A stretch of 8,461 nucleotides of DNA from JBDSEG01 sp039920165 (GTDB taxonomy: Bacteria; Pseudomonadota; Gammaproteobacteria; Burkholderiales; Burkholderiaceae_C), in NCBI GenBank assembly GCA_039920165.1, contig JBDSEG010000416.1:1-8461 (forward strand), read 5' to 3'. Of this stretch, positions 8,153 to 8,461 are shown piece after piece. A program made the translations under genes and the position numbers. Numbering within the stretch: the first letter of the stretch is position 1; every line of letters starts with the position of its first letter. The notes under the pieces are model-generated. The model was given only the letters and a program-made list of their open reading frames with translations. It was not told where the DNA came from and searched no databases.

Positions 8153-8461
8153 AGCAAGACCTTGCCCAAACAAGTCCGTTGAACATTGGCTAGGCCGCAA
8201 GCCAATCGGGCGTGTCGGCCAAAATGGTCCGCCATTACGAATCGCTGGGCCTGCTGCCCGCGGTGCCCCGCACCGACGCTGGCTACCGGCAGTATGGCGA
8301 AAAGGAAATCCACACGCTACGCTTCATACGCGGGGCGCGCACGTTGGGTTTCAGCATGGCCGAGATTGCCGAGCTGCTCAAGCTCTGGCAAAACAAGCGC
8401 CGCGCCAGCGCCGACGTCAAGCGCATCGCGCTGGCGCATGTGGCTGATTTGGAGCGGCGCA
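8149..8461 (+). pseudogene. cueR: CueR-like MerR-family regulator, interrupted by in-frame TAG, 3' end beyond window
   Basis: The frame from ATG 8149 encodes MKQDLAQTSPLNIG and then meets TAG at 8191-8193. The same frame then runs open to the window edge with a clear MerR-family sequence: AASQSGVSAKMVRHYESLG (helix-turn-helix, normally preceded by NIGE), GLLPAVPRTDAGYRQY, LRFIRGARTLGFSMAEIAELL and RASADVKRIALAHVADLERR. The wording and the copA linkage point to the Cu(I)-sensing CueR branch; the copper-binding cysteines would lie beyond the edge. The stop replaces the conserved Glu of NIGEAA, consistent with one G-to-T change (GAG to TAG). Downstream restarts (GTG 8212, ATG 8224) would drop the first DNA-contacting helix, so an active regulator is unlikely. 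The ATA and CTA codons are rare for this genome. A sequencing error is the main alternative. Intact relatives bind the copA operator, repressing without and activating with copper. Confidence 0.8.

Noticed and set aside
8179..8193. TTG at 8179 as the true cueR start, making the upstream part noncoding
   Set aside because: No ribosome site precedes it, and it would not help: the TAG still follows four codons later in the same frame.

Overview
The window is a GC-rich stretch (roughly two thirds G+C) of bacterial chromosome, most likely from a betaproteobacterium of the order Burkholderiales. The reasons are the gene order (ratA, rnfH, a DUF4124 gene, guaB, guaA), the GuaA wording typical of that group (an LSGSHAS segment, a DVIESGGAK segment and the C-terminal SKPPATIEWE), and the codon bias. 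The taxonomic call is an inference from remembered family sequences, not from a search.

Region 1 (1-1033) is the end of a housekeeping cluster. It holds the C-terminal part of a RatA/COQ10-type START-domain protein, then an overlapping RnfH-family ubiquitin-like protein. Facing them on the minus strand is an exported DUF4124 protein with a signal peptide. A short 141-base divergent intergenic region (1034-1174) carries a perfect TATAAT hexamer that probably drives guaB.

Region 2 (1175-5568) is a tightly packed guaB - MFS transporter - guaA unit. GuaB (IMP to XMP) and GuaA (XMP to GMP) are the two dedicated enzymes of GMP synthesis. The DHA1/TetA-like exporter between them starts inside the end of guaB and ends 13 bases before guaA, so the three are probably one transcript. 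GuaA has two unusual features: Phe85 replaces the conserved Gln of the class I glutaminase motif, and a small insertion in the synthetase domain coincides with a 12-bp perfect inverted repeat.

Region 3 (5569-8461) is a copper-resistance module. A 178-base spacer of lower G+C carries a CueR-type promoter (TTGACA, 19-bp spacer, TTCC-N7-GGAA dyad). It precedes copA, a complete two-HMA Cu(I) P1B-type ATPase. A cueR-like MerR-family regulator follows, with an ATGA overlap to copA, and runs off the right edge. Its reading frame is interrupted by an in-frame TAG at codon 15, exactly where the family has the Glu of the NIGEAA motif. As written it is a broken gene beside an intact operator and an intact pump, and this is the most notable observation in the window.

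I found no tRNA, rRNA, CRISPR array, insertion sequence or phage gene. No wholly new system is evident. The points worth following are the cueR nonsense codon, the atypical GuaA glutaminase motif, the hairpin-bearing GuaA insertion and the transporter inside the gua operon.
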